From NCBI GenBank assembly GCA_945949085.1, contig CAMFDJ010000005.1:62001-126000 (forward strand): a DNA stretch of 64,000 bases, written 5' to 3'. Under the pieces are notes generated by a model that worked only from the letters and a program-made list of their open reading frames with translations, was not told the DNA's origin and did not search any database. The position numbers and the translations under genes were made by a program. This DNA is from an uncultured Lachnospiraceae bacterium. Its GTDB lineage: Bacteria > Bacillota > Clostridia > Lachnospirales > Lachnospiraceae. Shown piece after piece: positions 37,341 through 46,006 of this stretch. Position 1 is the stretch's first letter; each line of letters opens with the position of its first letter.

Positions 37341-38099
37341 ATGGCATTATTGGAAGTAAAAAATCTTGGCATTTCCTTCGGGGGACTGCGGGCGGTAAAT
37401 GCTTTTGATATCAAGATAGAAAAGGGACAGCTCTATGGTCTGATCGGACCAAACGGAGCCGGTAAGACAACTATCTTTAATCTGCTTACCGGTGTGTATA
37501 AGCCGGATGAAGGCTCTGTTATCTTAGACGGTGTAAATATTACCGGCAAGAAGACGATTGAGATCAATAAGGCCGGAATAGCAAGAACGTTCCAGAACAT
37601 CCGTCTGTTCAAGGATATGTCAGTGCTCGACAATGTAAAGGTTGGTCTGCACAATCATCATGTATACAGTACGGTAGAAGGCATTTTCAGACTGCCGCGC
37701 TACTATAAAGTGGAAAAAGAAATGAACGAAAAGGCGATGGAACTTTTACGTGTGTTTGAACTGGACAAGGAAGCAGATACGCTCGCAGCCAATCTGCCTT
37801 ACGGAAAACAGAGAAAACTGGAGATTGCAAGAGCACTCGCAACAAATCCTAAGCTTCTTCTTTTGGATGAACCGGCAGCCGGTATGAATCCCAATGAGAC
37901 ACAGGAACTGATGAAGACCATTCGTTTTGTCAGGGATCATTTTGACATGACGATTCTTTTGATCGAGCATGATATGAAGCTTGTTTCCGGAATCTGTGAG
38001 AAACTGACCGTTCTCAACTTTGGTGAAGTTTTGTGCCAGGGAGAGACGAAGGAGGTATTGAACCATCCTGAAGTTATCACAGCATACCTGGGAGAATAG
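37341..38099 (+). CDS. livG: Branched-chain amino acid ABC transporter ATPase LivG
   Basis: 252 residues. Walker A GPNGAGKTT (about 35-43), Q-loop RTFQNIRLF, signature-like LPYGKQRKLEIARAL (LivG uses this variant of LSGGQ), Walker B LLLLDEPAAGMNP and switch His in LIEHDMKLV. One of two nucleotide-binding subunits of the importer. The ATG follows livM by three bases, with AGGAGG inside the livM end. Confidence 0.96.
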   Translation: MALLEVKNLGISFGGLRAVNAFDIKIEKGQLYGLIGPNGAGKTTIFNLLTGVYKPDEGSVILDGVNITGKKTIEINKAGIARTFQNIRLFKDMSVLDNVKVGLHNHHVYSTVEGIFRLPRYYKVEKEMNEKAMELLRVFELDKEADTLAANLPYGKQRKLEIARALATNPKLLLLDEPAAGMNPNETQELMKTIRFVRDHFDMTILLIEHDMKLVSGICEKLTVLNFGEVLCQGETKEVLNHPEVITAYLGE

Positions 38100-38110
38100 G
38101 AGGATATGTC

Positions 38111-38821
38111 ATGGCAATGTTAGAGGTAAAAAATTTACATGTTCACTATGGTGTGATCGAGGCAATCAAAGGGATTGATTTTGAAGTCAATCAGGGAGAA
38201 GTCATTGCGCTGATTGGTGCAAACGGAGCCGGTAAGACAACGATCCTGCACACCATTTCGGGACTTTTAAAGCCGACGCAGGGTACCATTACATTTGAGG
38301 GAAAAGATCTGGAGAAAATGCCCGGTCATAAGATTGTGTCACTTGGAATGGCACATGTGCCGGAAGGAAGACGTGTTTTTTCACAGCTTTCCGTTTATGA
38401 GAACCTGCTGATGGGGGCGTATACAAGAAAAGATAAAGAAGAGATCCAGAATACACTCCGCATGGTATATGACAGATTTCCAAGATTGGAAGAGAGAACA
38501 AACCAAATGGCGGGAACACTTTCAGGTGGTGAACAGCAGATGCTCGCCATGGGACGGGCACTGATGAGCAAGCCATCCATTATCCTGATGGATGAGCCTT
38601 CCATGGGTCTTTCCCCTATCTTCGTCAATGAGATTTTTGATATCATTGAACAGGTGAGTAAATCGGGGACAACGGTGCTCCTTGTAGAACAGAATGCGAA
38701 AAAAGCACTTTCCATTGCAGACAGAGCGTATGTTCTGGAGACCGGAAAAATCGTATTGTCAGGAGATGCCGGGGAACTGATGAATAACGACTCCATTAAG
38801 AAGGCATATCTTGGCGAATAA
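38111..38821 (+). CDS. livF: Branched-chain amino acid ABC transporter ATPase LivF
   Basis: 236 residues. Walker A GANGAGKTT, LivF-type HVPEGRRVFSQLSVYENLLMGAY, signature LSGGEQQMLAMGRAL, Walker B IILMDEPSMGLSP, and a closing LLVEQNAKKAL where the switch His is replaced by Gln, as in most LivF proteins. GGAGG before the ATG. Last gene of the liv operon; I see no clear terminator after it. Confidence 0.96.
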   Translation: MAMLEVKNLHVHYGVIEAIKGIDFEVNQGEVIALIGANGAGKTTILHTISGLLKPTQGTITFEGKDLEKMPGHKIVSLGMAHVPEGRRVFSQLSVYENLLMGAYTRKDKEEIQNTLRMVYDRFPRLEERTNQMAGTLSGGEQQMLAMGRALMSKPSIILMDEPSMGLSPIFVNEIFDIIEQVSKSGTTVLLVEQNAKKALSIADRAYVLETGKIVLSGDAGELMNNDSIKKAYLGE

Positions 38822-38901
38822 TTGAGTTGGTATCATACTGTTTTTGTTTCATGCGTTGGAAAATGATATAAAAAGTGACAAAAAAGAGAAAGAAACAGAT
38901 G

Positions 38902-38953
38902 CCCTCTTTGGTAAAATGTGTTAAAATGTGTGTAACGAAGTAACCAAAGGGGG
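38902..38953 (+). promoter_or_regulatory. Inverted repeat that would cover the ribosome binding site of the kinase-like gene
   Basis: CCCTCTTTGGT (38902-38912) can pair with ACCAAAGGGGG (38943-38953), 11 pairs with one G-U. The right arm contains the ribosome binding site of the gene at 38961. The loop is 30 bases and includes a repeated AAAATGTGT. It matters only if the transcript starts upstream of 38902, for example by read-through from livF. Confidence 0.5.
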
Positions 38954-38960
38954 TATTTCT

Positions 38961-39599
38961 ATGAGTAAGATGATCATTACAATTGCAAGGCAATACGGAA
39001 GCGGTGGTAAGACTGTAGGGCAGGAACTGGCAAAGCGGCTTTCCATTAACTGCTATGACAGAGAGCTTATGCGTCTGGCATCTGATGAAAGCGGTATTGC
39101 AGAAGGACTTTTTGGCAAGGCAGATGAGAGACTGAAGAATTCACCGCTTGTCAGAATCACCCGTAATATTTATAAAGGACAGCTGATTCCGCCGGAGAGT
39201 GATGAATTTGCATCGAATGATAACCTGTTTAATTACCAGGCTAAGGTGATTCGCGATCTCGCGGAGGAAGAATCCTGCGTGATCATCGGAAGATGCGCAG
39301 ATTATGTTTTGAAGGAATACGATCATGTGGTCAGTGTGTTCGTGCATGGCAGTAAGCAGTTTTGTCTGGCAAGGGCAAAGGAGCGTCTTGGGTATGAGAA
39401 TGACAAGGATGTAGAGAAATACATTGCCAAGACCGATAAATATCGCGCAGATTACTATAAGTATTATACTGGTCATGAGTGGTTTGATGCGAGAAATTAT
39501 GACCTGTGCCTGGACAGCTCAAAGCTTGGTTTTGAAGGATGTATCGAAGCGATCCTGCAGTATTGCCGGATTCGTTTTCCGGGGCAGTTTTGTTCATAA
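38961..39599 (+). CDS. Cytidylate kinase-like family protein
   Basis: 212 residues. ITIARQYGSGGKTVGQELAKRL is the P-loop of the cytidylate-kinase-like family (PF13189 type), and the later CVIIGRCADYVLK resembles the second nucleotide-binding segment. A true CMP kinase gene (cmk) is at 56279, so this protein probably has another phosphoryl acceptor, which is unknown. AAAGGGGG lies 7 bases before ATG 38961; an upstream in-frame start at 38928 lacks a ribosome binding site. It follows livF by 139 bases. Confidence 0.85.
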   Translation: MSKMIITIARQYGSGGKTVGQELAKRLSINCYDRELMRLASDESGIAEGLFGKADERLKNSPLVRITRNIYKGQLIPPESDEFASNDNLFNYQAKVIRDLAEEESCVIIGRCADYVLKEYDHVVSVFVHGSKQFCLARAKERLGYENDKDVEKYIAKTDKYRADYYKYYTGHEWFDARNYDLCLDSSKLGFEGCIEAILQYCRIRFPGQFCS

Positions 39600-39650
39600 A
39601 AGCACATACTTTTACGTACAATAGAATAAGAACGATCATCAGAGGTATGT

Positions 39651-41012
39651 ATGACCTTATTAAAAAGAAAAAAGCAGATATTTCGTCTGCTTTTTTTGTT
39701 ACAATTTTTATGCCTTATTTTGGGCCAAAAAACAGTAAGCGCTTCTGGGGTGCAGGATGAGAGCATACTGCATATGGAAGATGCCGGTGCGCTTCTGACA
39801 GAGGAACAAATTCAGCAGACAAACGAACTGACAAAGGAGCAGGGACAACAGACAGAGGCGGGGATTGAAGAACAGACGGAAAAACAGACGGAAGAGCAGA
39901 ATACATCGCAAAGTGCAGCGCAGGAGGCAGTGCAGCTTGAATCGCCGAGTGCCATCCTGATGGAAGCCTCCACCGGACAGGTGATCTTCGAAAAAGATGC
40001 GGACAGCAAGAGAAGTCCGGCAAGTATCACTAAAATCATGACACTTCTGTTAATCTTTGAACAATTGGAGAAAGGAACAATCAGGCTTGAAGATGAGGTT
40101 GTGACAAGCGCTTATGCAAAGTCCATGGGCGGTTCGCAGGTTTTTCTGGAGGAGGGAGAAATACAAACGGTAAATACGCTGATCAAGTGTATTGCTGTCG
40201 CATCCGGAAATGATGCCTCCGTGGCCATGGCAGAAAAGATTGCCGGCAGTGAAGAAGCTTTTGTACAGATGATGAACGAAAAGGCAGCACAGCTGGGTAT
40301 GAAAAATACTCATTTTGAGGATTGTTGTGGTCTTACTTCTTCTGAAAATCATTATACGACAGCAAGGGATATTGCGATCATGTCACAGGCACTCATCACA
40401 AGGTATCCGGCTGTTTATGCGTATACAACCATCTGGATGGAAGATATTGTACATAATACGCAGCAGGGGAGCAAACCATTTACCTTATCCAGTACCAACA
40501 AATTGCTCAAACAGTATGAGTATACAACCGGACTGAAGACAGGATCGACAAGTACTGCAAAATATTGTTTTAGCGCAACGGCAAGAAAAGATGGGATTGA
40601 TATGATTGCAGTTGTGATGGCAGCTCCTGACTATAAAATCCGTTTTGCCGAGGCAAAAAAGCTGCTTGCGTACGGATTTGCCGTCAGCCGCCTCTATCGT
40701 GATGACAACAGCGATATACTGCCGCCTATGCGTGTGATCGGTGGAAAGGAAGATACTGTATCTGTGGAGTATGAAGGCGCTTTTCAGTATCTGGATCTGA
40801 CGGGAGCCGATCTGCAGACGATTGAAAAGAAAATGGAACTGGGCGAGATGACGCAGGCTCCGGTAAGCAAGGGAGAACAGGCGGGGAGTGCTTCGTATTT
40901 TCTGAATGGGGTGAAGATAGGTTCGGTAAAGCTTGTCTATGGAAATACGGTAGAAAAAGCAAATTATTCTGATATTTTGAAAAAAGTATTTGAGAAGCTA
41001 CTTTTATCATGA
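39651..41012 (+). CDS. D-alanyl-D-alanine carboxypeptidase (DacF-like, S11), first copy
   Basis: 453 residues. Basic then hydrophobic signal peptide (MTLLKRKKQIFRLLFLLQFLCL), a Gln/Glu/Thr-rich linker to about residue 90, then the penicillin-binding S11 domain: SITK at about 125 (acylated Ser), SGN (VASGNDASVAMAE), KTGS at about 298. A C-terminal beta-rich PBP5-type domain with MRVIGGKEDTVSVEY follows. It trims the last D-Ala of peptidoglycan peptides outside the membrane. AGAGG lies 5 bases before the ATG. A terminator-like hairpin lies within codons 6-16 (see 39668). A second S11 gene is at 46007. Confidence 0.92.
   Translation: MTLLKRKKQIFRLLFLLQFLCLILGQKTVSASGVQDESILHMEDAGALLTEEQIQQTNELTKEQGQQTEAGIEEQTEKQTEEQNTSQSAAQEAVQLESPSAILMEASTGQVIFEKDADSKRSPASITKIMTLLLIFEQLEKGTIRLEDEVVTSAYAKSMGGSQVFLEEGEIQTVNTLIKCIAVASGNDASVAMAEKIAGSEEAFVQMMNEKAAQLGMKNTHFEDCCGLTSSENHYTTARDIAIMSQALITRYPAVYAYTTIWMEDIVHNTQQGSKPFTLSSTNKLLKQYEYTTGLKTGSTSTAKYCFSATARKDGIDMIAVVMAAPDYKIRFAEAKKLLAYGFAVSRLYRDDNSDILPPMRVIGGKEDTVSVEYEGAFQYLDLTGADLQTIEKKMELGEMTQAPVSKGEQAGSASYFLNGVKIGSVKLVYGNTVEKANYSDILKKVFEKLLLS
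39668..39697 (+). terminator. Terminator-like hairpin inside the signal-peptide codons of the carboxypeptidase gene
   Basis: AAAAAAGCAGA (39668-39678) and TCTGCTTTTTT (39686-39696) form an 11-pair stem with a 7-base loop; T7 runs through 39697. It would terminate the kinase-like gene upstream, yet it lies after the carboxypeptidase start codon and within its reading frame. Confidence 0.65.
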
Positions 41013-41061
41013 CGAATTTTTTGGTATGATAAAACGGAATATGTGACAAAAGGAAGAGAAC

Positions 41062-41925
41062 ATGAGAGTAGGCATTGTGATAGGAATATTGTTTGTGGCA
41101 GTCTGTATTGTGATTTTGATCATGGATTCCAATCGGTTCCATACAGTGCAATATGGTATCAGGTCCGAGAAAGTCAAAGAAACATTTCATTTTGTTTTTT
41201 TGTCAGATCTGCACAACAAGACATACGGAAAGCAGAATGAGAAGCTTTTGGCAGCAATTGATGCAATCAGGCCGGATGCGGTGCTGATCGGGGGAGATAT
41301 CCTGACGGCAAAACCCGGAGCATCGCTAAAGCCGGCGATTTCTTTCGTCGGCAGTCTTGCGGAGAAATACAAAATTTACTATGCAAATGGAAACCATGAG
41401 CAGAGACTTATCTACTATCCTGAAAAATATGGAAGTATGGCAGAGGATTATGAAAAGGCACTGTCTGAGATGGGAATCAGAAGACTGGTCAATGAAGGCT
41501 GCAGTGATACCACGCATGGTGTCAGAATCACGGGATGTGAGCTTTCACGGTATTATTACAGGCGTTTTGAGAAAACAACTCTCGAACCTGCAACACTCAT
41601 GGAACAAATGACGAAGGCTGATACAGGAGAATTTCAGATCCTGCTTGCGCATCATCCGGATTATTTTGAGGCCTATGCTGCATGGGGAGCGGATCTGATC
41701 CTTTCCGGGCATGTGCATGGCGGAGTTGCAAGAATTCCTTTTCTCGGTGGCGTTATCTCACCGAGTTGTAAATTGTTTCCGAAGTATGATGGGGGGATTT
41801 TTCATGGGAAGAAAGCAACGATGATCGTCAGCAGAGGACTTGGCGCGCATACGATACCGTTTCGCTTTTTGAATCCGGCAGAACTTGTGGAAGTGAGTAT
41901 TGAACCGGGAAAAGAGTCGTCATAA
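41062..41925 (+). CDS. Membrane-anchored metallophosphoesterase
   Basis: 287 residues with one N-terminal membrane segment (VGIVIGILFVAVCIVILIM). All calcineurin-like metal motifs are present: SDLHNKTYG (DxH), IGGDIL (GD), ANGNHEQR (GNH), LAHHPD, SGHVHGG (GHxH). It resembles the YkuE/YaeI type that acts on lipid-linked or cell-wall phosphates outside or at the membrane, but the substrate is unknown. GGAAGAG lies close before the ATG. It sits between a carboxypeptidase gene and scpA. Confidence 0.92.
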   Translation: MRVGIVIGILFVAVCIVILIMDSNRFHTVQYGIRSEKVKETFHFVFLSDLHNKTYGKQNEKLLAAIDAIRPDAVLIGGDILTAKPGASLKPAISFVGSLAEKYKIYYANGNHEQRLIYYPEKYGSMAEDYEKALSEMGIRRLVNEGCSDTTHGVRITGCELSRYYYRRFEKTTLEPATLMEQMTKADTGEFQILLAHHPDYFEAYAAWGADLILSGHVHGGVARIPFLGGVISPSCKLFPKYDGGIFHGKKATMIVSRGLGAHTIPFRFLNPAELVEVSIEPGKESS

Positions 41926-41979
41926 AATGCAGGAAGCGCGGATACTTTTGCAAAGAGAGATAGGGAGAAAGGATGTTGC

Positions 41980-42762
41980 ATGTTAGGCAACATATGGAAA
42001 AATATGGGATTGGAAGTGAAATTACAGGTTTTTGAGGGCCCGCTTGATCTGCTGTTGTTTTTGATTGAGCGAAATAAAGTGGATATTTATGACATTCCGA
42101 TCGTGGTGATCACGGATCAGTATCTGGAATATATCAAATCGCTAAAGACAGAGGATATGAATGTGATGAGTGAATTCATGGTCATGGCTGCAACTTTGAT
42201 CGATATCAAATGCAGAATGCTTCTGCCCCGCGAGGTGGATGAAAACGGTGTGGAAGAGGATCCTCGGCAGGAACTGGTACAAAAACTGCTGGAATACAAG
42301 ATGTACAAGTATATGTCTTATGAACTGAAGGACAGGCATATCGATGCAGTCAGGAATTTTTATAAAAAACAGACGATTCCCAAAGAAATTGAAGCTTTTA
42401 AGCCACCGGTAGATTATGGAGCACTACTTGGGGATGTCAATCTTGCAAAACTGCAGGAAATATTTGAATCTGTCATGAAACGACAGGAGGATAAGATCGA
42501 TCCGATCAGAGCTTCCTTTGGCAAGATTGAAAAGGAAGAAGTGGATATGGAACAAAAGAGTCGGTATGTGGAGGATTATATCAACACACACCATCGCATG
42601 AGCTTTCGCGATCTTTTGCAGAAGCAGCATTCCAAAGCGGAGGTAATCGTTACATTCCTGGTCATTCTGGAAATGATGAAGACCGGAAAAATCAATATCA
42701 GACAGGAGCATACCTTCGATGATATTGAAATTACAAAAAGGGAAGAGGAGCAGATTGACTGA
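41980..42762 (+). CDS. scpA: Segregation and condensation protein A
   Basis: 260 residues. Kleisin that bridges the SMC heads with ScpB. The N-terminal LEVKLQVFEGPLDLLLFLIERNKVDIYDIPI is the ScpA hallmark, and the C-terminal winged-helix region (FRDLLQKQHSKAEVIVTFLVILEMMKTGKI) contacts the other SMC head. ATG 41980 has AGAAAGGA upstream; ATG 42004 (MGLEVKLQ) is an alternative with a weaker site. The end overlaps or touches scpB. The smc partner is at the start of the window, about 41 kb away. Confidence 0.95.
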   Translation: MLGNIWKNMGLEVKLQVFEGPLDLLLFLIERNKVDIYDIPIVVITDQYLEYIKSLKTEDMNVMSEFMVMAATLIDIKCRMLLPREVDENGVEEDPRQELVQKLLEYKMYKYMSYELKDRHIDAVRNFYKKQTIPKEIEAFKPPVDYGALLGDVNLAKLQEIFESVMKRQEDKIDPIRASFGKIEKEEVDMEQKSRYVEDYINTHHRMSFRDLLQKQHSKAEVIVTFLVILEMMKTGKINIRQEHTFDDIEITKREEEQID

Positions 42763-42763
42763 T

Positions 42764-43342
42764 ATGGATAAGAAAGAAAAAAAGAAGTGGAAAGCAGTTC
42801 TGGAATCAATTTTGTTTACCATGGGTGATTCTGTGGAGGTGTCCAGACTTGCAGGGGTGATTGAGCAGGAGGAAGATGTCACAAGGGAACTTCTTCTGGA
42901 ATTAAAAAAAGACTATGAAAAGGAAGGCCGCGGGATGACGATTATGCAGCTTGAGGATAGTTTTCAGATGTGTTCGAATGCCGATCTGTACGAATATCTG
43001 ATAAAGATTGTCAAAACGCCGCGTAAGTATGTGCTGACGGATTCTCTTTTGGAAACGCTTTCTATTGTGGCTTATAAACAGCCTGTTACAAAAATGGAAA
43101 TTGAAAAGATCAGAGGTGTGAGTTGTGAACATGCGGTGAACAGACTGCTTGATTTTGAACTGATCAAGGAGGTTGGCAGAAAGGATGCGCCCGGCAGACC
43201 GATTTTGCTCGGGACAACAGAACAGTTCCTGCGGAGCTTTGGCGTCAATTCGTTGACAGAGCTTCCCGAAATGAATGTGGATCAGATGGTTGCATTCCGG
43301 GAAGAAGCAGAAAAGGAAGTACAGCTTAGGCTCGATATTTAA
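42764..43342 (+). CDS. scpB: Segregation and condensation protein B
   Basis: 192 residues, two winged-helix domains. Motifs ESILFTMGDSVEVSRLA, LETLSIVAYKQPVTKMEIEKIRGV and ELIKEVGRKDAPGRPILLGTTEQFLRSFG are typical of ScpB. The protein works as a dimer bound to ScpA. ATG 42764 is given as start, but AGAGGAG at 42744-42750 is 13 bases away; the in-frame TTG at 42755 is 4 bases from it and would overlap scpA by eight bases. Either start gives nearly the same protein. Confidence 0.95.
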   Translation: MDKKEKKKWKAVLESILFTMGDSVEVSRLAGVIEQEEDVTRELLLELKKDYEKEGRGMTIMQLEDSFQMCSNADLYEYLIKIVKTPRKYVLTDSLLETLSIVAYKQPVTKMEIEKIRGVSCEHAVNRLLDFELIKEVGRKDAPGRPILLGTTEQFLRSFGVNSLTELPEMNVDQMVAFREEAEKEVQLRLDI

Positions 43343-43465
43343 GCCTTTCCGCTGCCTGATTGTCTGAGGTTAGTACGGGCAATTGTGCGTTTTGGTTTTT
43401 AGTTGATGGATGCCTCTATTTTGCATGTATCATGATCTGTGTATGTGACAAAGGGAGAAACGGAA

Positions 43466-45925
43466 ATGATAAAAACGAAAAAAATGAAAAATAGGATAAC
43501 AGGAATTCTGATGACAGTGATCATGTCTGTCATGATGATTTCACAGGACGCGGTTTCTGCTGCTGCGATTCCGGAGGATTGTACGCAGCAGGCTGCCGAG
43601 GCTTTTTTGGAACCGGAGTCTCGCCCCGTGGGTGGCATTCTGGAACCGGTATCTTTTTCCGAGGAAGAGATTTCTGCCTGCGAAGTATCGGAAGAGGAGC
43701 TTCTTGCCTATGCTGGAGTCAGTGAAGAAGCACAGGCGGAAGCGGAGCAGGAGCTTACGGCAGATCTGATGCGTCTGCAGGCAGAGTGTGTATCTGCCAA
43801 TGGATGTCTGCCGGCAGAAGAAAACGCAAGTTTGCAGGAGCAAAGTGTTTCGGGAAATGCTGCAGATGTGATACAGAATGGGATGGTCGAGCCGCAGCAG
43901 CTTGGGTATGCGACAATCGCAGATGCGGCTTCCTACCTGAGAAAGCAGATGGTACAGCGAAAATCTTATATCACACTCAGGCTGGCAAAGGGCAATGATT
44001 CCTCTCAGAGAGCCATCAAAAAAATTCTGACACAGAGTATGGCATATGAGGAGGATGGAAGTCCTTCGGAAGGGGATTATCTGTATTGGAATTTTATGGC
44101 ATATCGCTGGACACTTGCAAAGGCTACAAATGAGACTGTCACTTATAAAATTGCAGTCGCATGGCGGACAACTGCAGCGCAGGAGAAGTATGTATCGCAG
44201 AAAGTGGCACAGATCATCCGGGAACTTTCCCTGCAAAATCCGCAAAAGTCAGATTATGAAAAGGTGCGCCTGATCTATCATTATATCATGGAACACGTGG
44301 ATTATGATTATGAGCATTATCGCACCAACCAGAAGTATATGCCGATGTATACCGTGTATGCTGCGCTTCATGATGGAAAAGGTGTTTGTCAGGCTTATTC
44401 GCTGTTGTTTTACCGCCTTTGCAGGGAAGTCGGCATTTCTGCAAGGTTGATTGCAGGTAATGATGTGAATGGAGCGCCGACGCATGGCTGGAATATTGTC
44501 AGGATCGGAGAAATTTACTATAATCTGGATGCGACATGGGACGACGAGACAGCAAGTAAAACAGTCTATTTCCTGAAAAATCAGGCTGATTTTTCAGGTC
44601 ATACCAGAAATAAAGAATATGCGACAGCTGCTTTTGAAAAGCAGTTTCCGACAGCAACGGTCTCATATCGTCTGCCTGATACCAAAGATGTAACAGCGAG
44701 CAGCAAATATGAGGAGAAGGAGAATATCACAGGTTCTTTTGTGACTACAGCCGGAACTGCATTTTCCGTTCAGTCGCAGGGAACCTATAAAATTCTGTTT
44801 TTTCTGAATTCGATGGAAAAAGGGAGTAAAAATGCTCTTGATCTGATGGCGCGCTGGAAGTGCCTTGGCAGTGCATCATGTGAGATTGCGCTTGTCGATG
44901 TCCTGTCGGATGAAGCGTATGCTGACTATATGAATGCAAATCAGATCACCGGCGTATCCGTTGCCGATTTTGAAAAACTGATTGCCGAAAGGGCATTGAA
45001 GTATTTGGGGAATCCTTCCAATGTTGTGTATGTGCTGCCATCAGAGGCAGGTAGAAATATGCAGGCACAATATGCAAAACTGATGGGTGGTACTGCCGGT
45101 GCAATCTGCAGCGGTGTGCTGATAGATCCTGCCAATAAAGTGCGCTTTTGGTGTGAAGGCGGGCTGCAGGTCAGCGGCTTGCAAAATGCGATGTATGAGC
45201 TGATGCAGAAGGATGGCAATTTTGTAAGTGCCGGTCAGCTGCAGCTTTTACAGAGTGCAAATGATAAGGTCACAGTCAGCTGGAAGGCGGTTTCGGGCGC
45301 GCAGCGTTATTATGTGTATCGCAAAAACGGAGCAGGAGATTATGCCTGTGTGGGAACAACAACGAATACCTCATATGTGAATACGATTCCCCGCACAGAC
45401 AGGTATGCCTATCTTGTATATGCTTCGGACGGAACAGATTTTTTTGCGGCTTTCGAAGAAGAAGAGATCAGCTGCAAGTCCATGTTGCCTCAAAAAGGAA
45501 AGACTTATCAGATAGATGGAAACAAATATAAGATTCTGAAATCCACAGCCTCTGCCCAAACGGTTGCATTTACGGGAATCACATCCAAAAGCAGAACCTT
45601 TGTCAGAATACCGGACAGTGTGAAAATAGATGGTCTGACCTATAAGGTGACTGAAATCTCGGCAGGCGCATTGCGCAATCAGACAAAGGTAAAAACGGTT
45701 TCCATCGGTAAAAATGTAAATAAGCTTGGGAAGCAGGCATTTTACGGCTGTAAAAAGCTGGTTCAGATTGTTGTGCAGGGAAAGAAGATCAAATCTGTAG
45801 GAAAGGCTGCTTTTGGAAAGACAGCCGGTTATGTGAATGTTTATGTGCCAAAATCCATGCTCAAAAAATACAAAAAACTTTTTGCGGGAAAGGGCTTGAG
45901 CGCAAATGCCAAAATCAGAAAGTAA
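43466..45925 (+). CDS. Secreted transglutaminase-like protein with fibronectin-type and leucine-rich (BspA-type) regions
   Basis: 819 residues from ATG 43466 (GGGAG 8 bases upstream). Signal peptide (ITGILMTVIMSVMMISQDAVSAAA), a long Glu-rich N region, then a transglutaminase-like core with Cys308 in GKGVCQAYS, His in THGWNIV (~337) and Asp in LDATWDD (~354), the full catalytic triad. Near 600 a fibronectin-III-like segment (DKVTVSWKAVSGAQRYYVYRK) follows, and near 700-790 a LRR_5/BspA-like stretch (LRNQTKVKTVSIGKNVNKLGKQAFYGC). Probably acts at the cell surface as a cysteine peptidase or crosslinker; the substrate is unknown. It has no LPxTG anchor. Confidence 0.88.
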   Translation: MIKTKKMKNRITGILMTVIMSVMMISQDAVSAAAIPEDCTQQAAEAFLEPESRPVGGILEPVSFSEEEISACEVSEEELLAYAGVSEEAQAEAEQELTADLMRLQAECVSANGCLPAEENASLQEQSVSGNAADVIQNGMVEPQQLGYATIADAASYLRKQMVQRKSYITLRLAKGNDSSQRAIKKILTQSMAYEEDGSPSEGDYLYWNFMAYRWTLAKATNETVTYKIAVAWRTTAAQEKYVSQKVAQIIRELSLQNPQKSDYEKVRLIYHYIMEHVDYDYEHYRTNQKYMPMYTVYAALHDGKGVCQAYSLLFYRLCREVGISARLIAGNDVNGAPTHGWNIVRIGEIYYNLDATWDDETASKTVYFLKNQADFSGHTRNKEYATAAFEKQFPTATVSYRLPDTKDVTASSKYEEKENITGSFVTTAGTAFSVQSQGTYKILFFLNSMEKGSKNALDLMARWKCLGSASCEIALVDVLSDEAYADYMNANQITGVSVADFEKLIAERALKYLGNPSNVVYVLPSEAGRNMQAQYAKLMGGTAGAICSGVLIDPANKVRFWCEGGLQVSGLQNAMYELMQKDGNFVSAGQLQLLQSANDKVTVSWKAVSGAQRYYVYRKNGAGDYACVGTTTNTSYVNTIPRTDRYAYLVYASDGTDFFAAFEEEEISCKSMLPQKGKTYQIDGNKYKILKSTASAQTVAFTGITSKSRTFVRIPDSVKIDGLTYKVTEISAGALRNQTKVKTVSIGKNVNKLGKQAFYGCKKLVQIVVQGKKIKSVGKAAFGKTAGYVNVYVPKSMLKKYKKLFAGKGLSANAKIRK

Positions 45926-46006
45926 CAGTCCTTGCAGGAATGTAAGTATGAAGCGGGTTGCGTCTTCATATATTGAAAATAAGGAAAGCAAAATCGGAGT
46001 ATGCCG

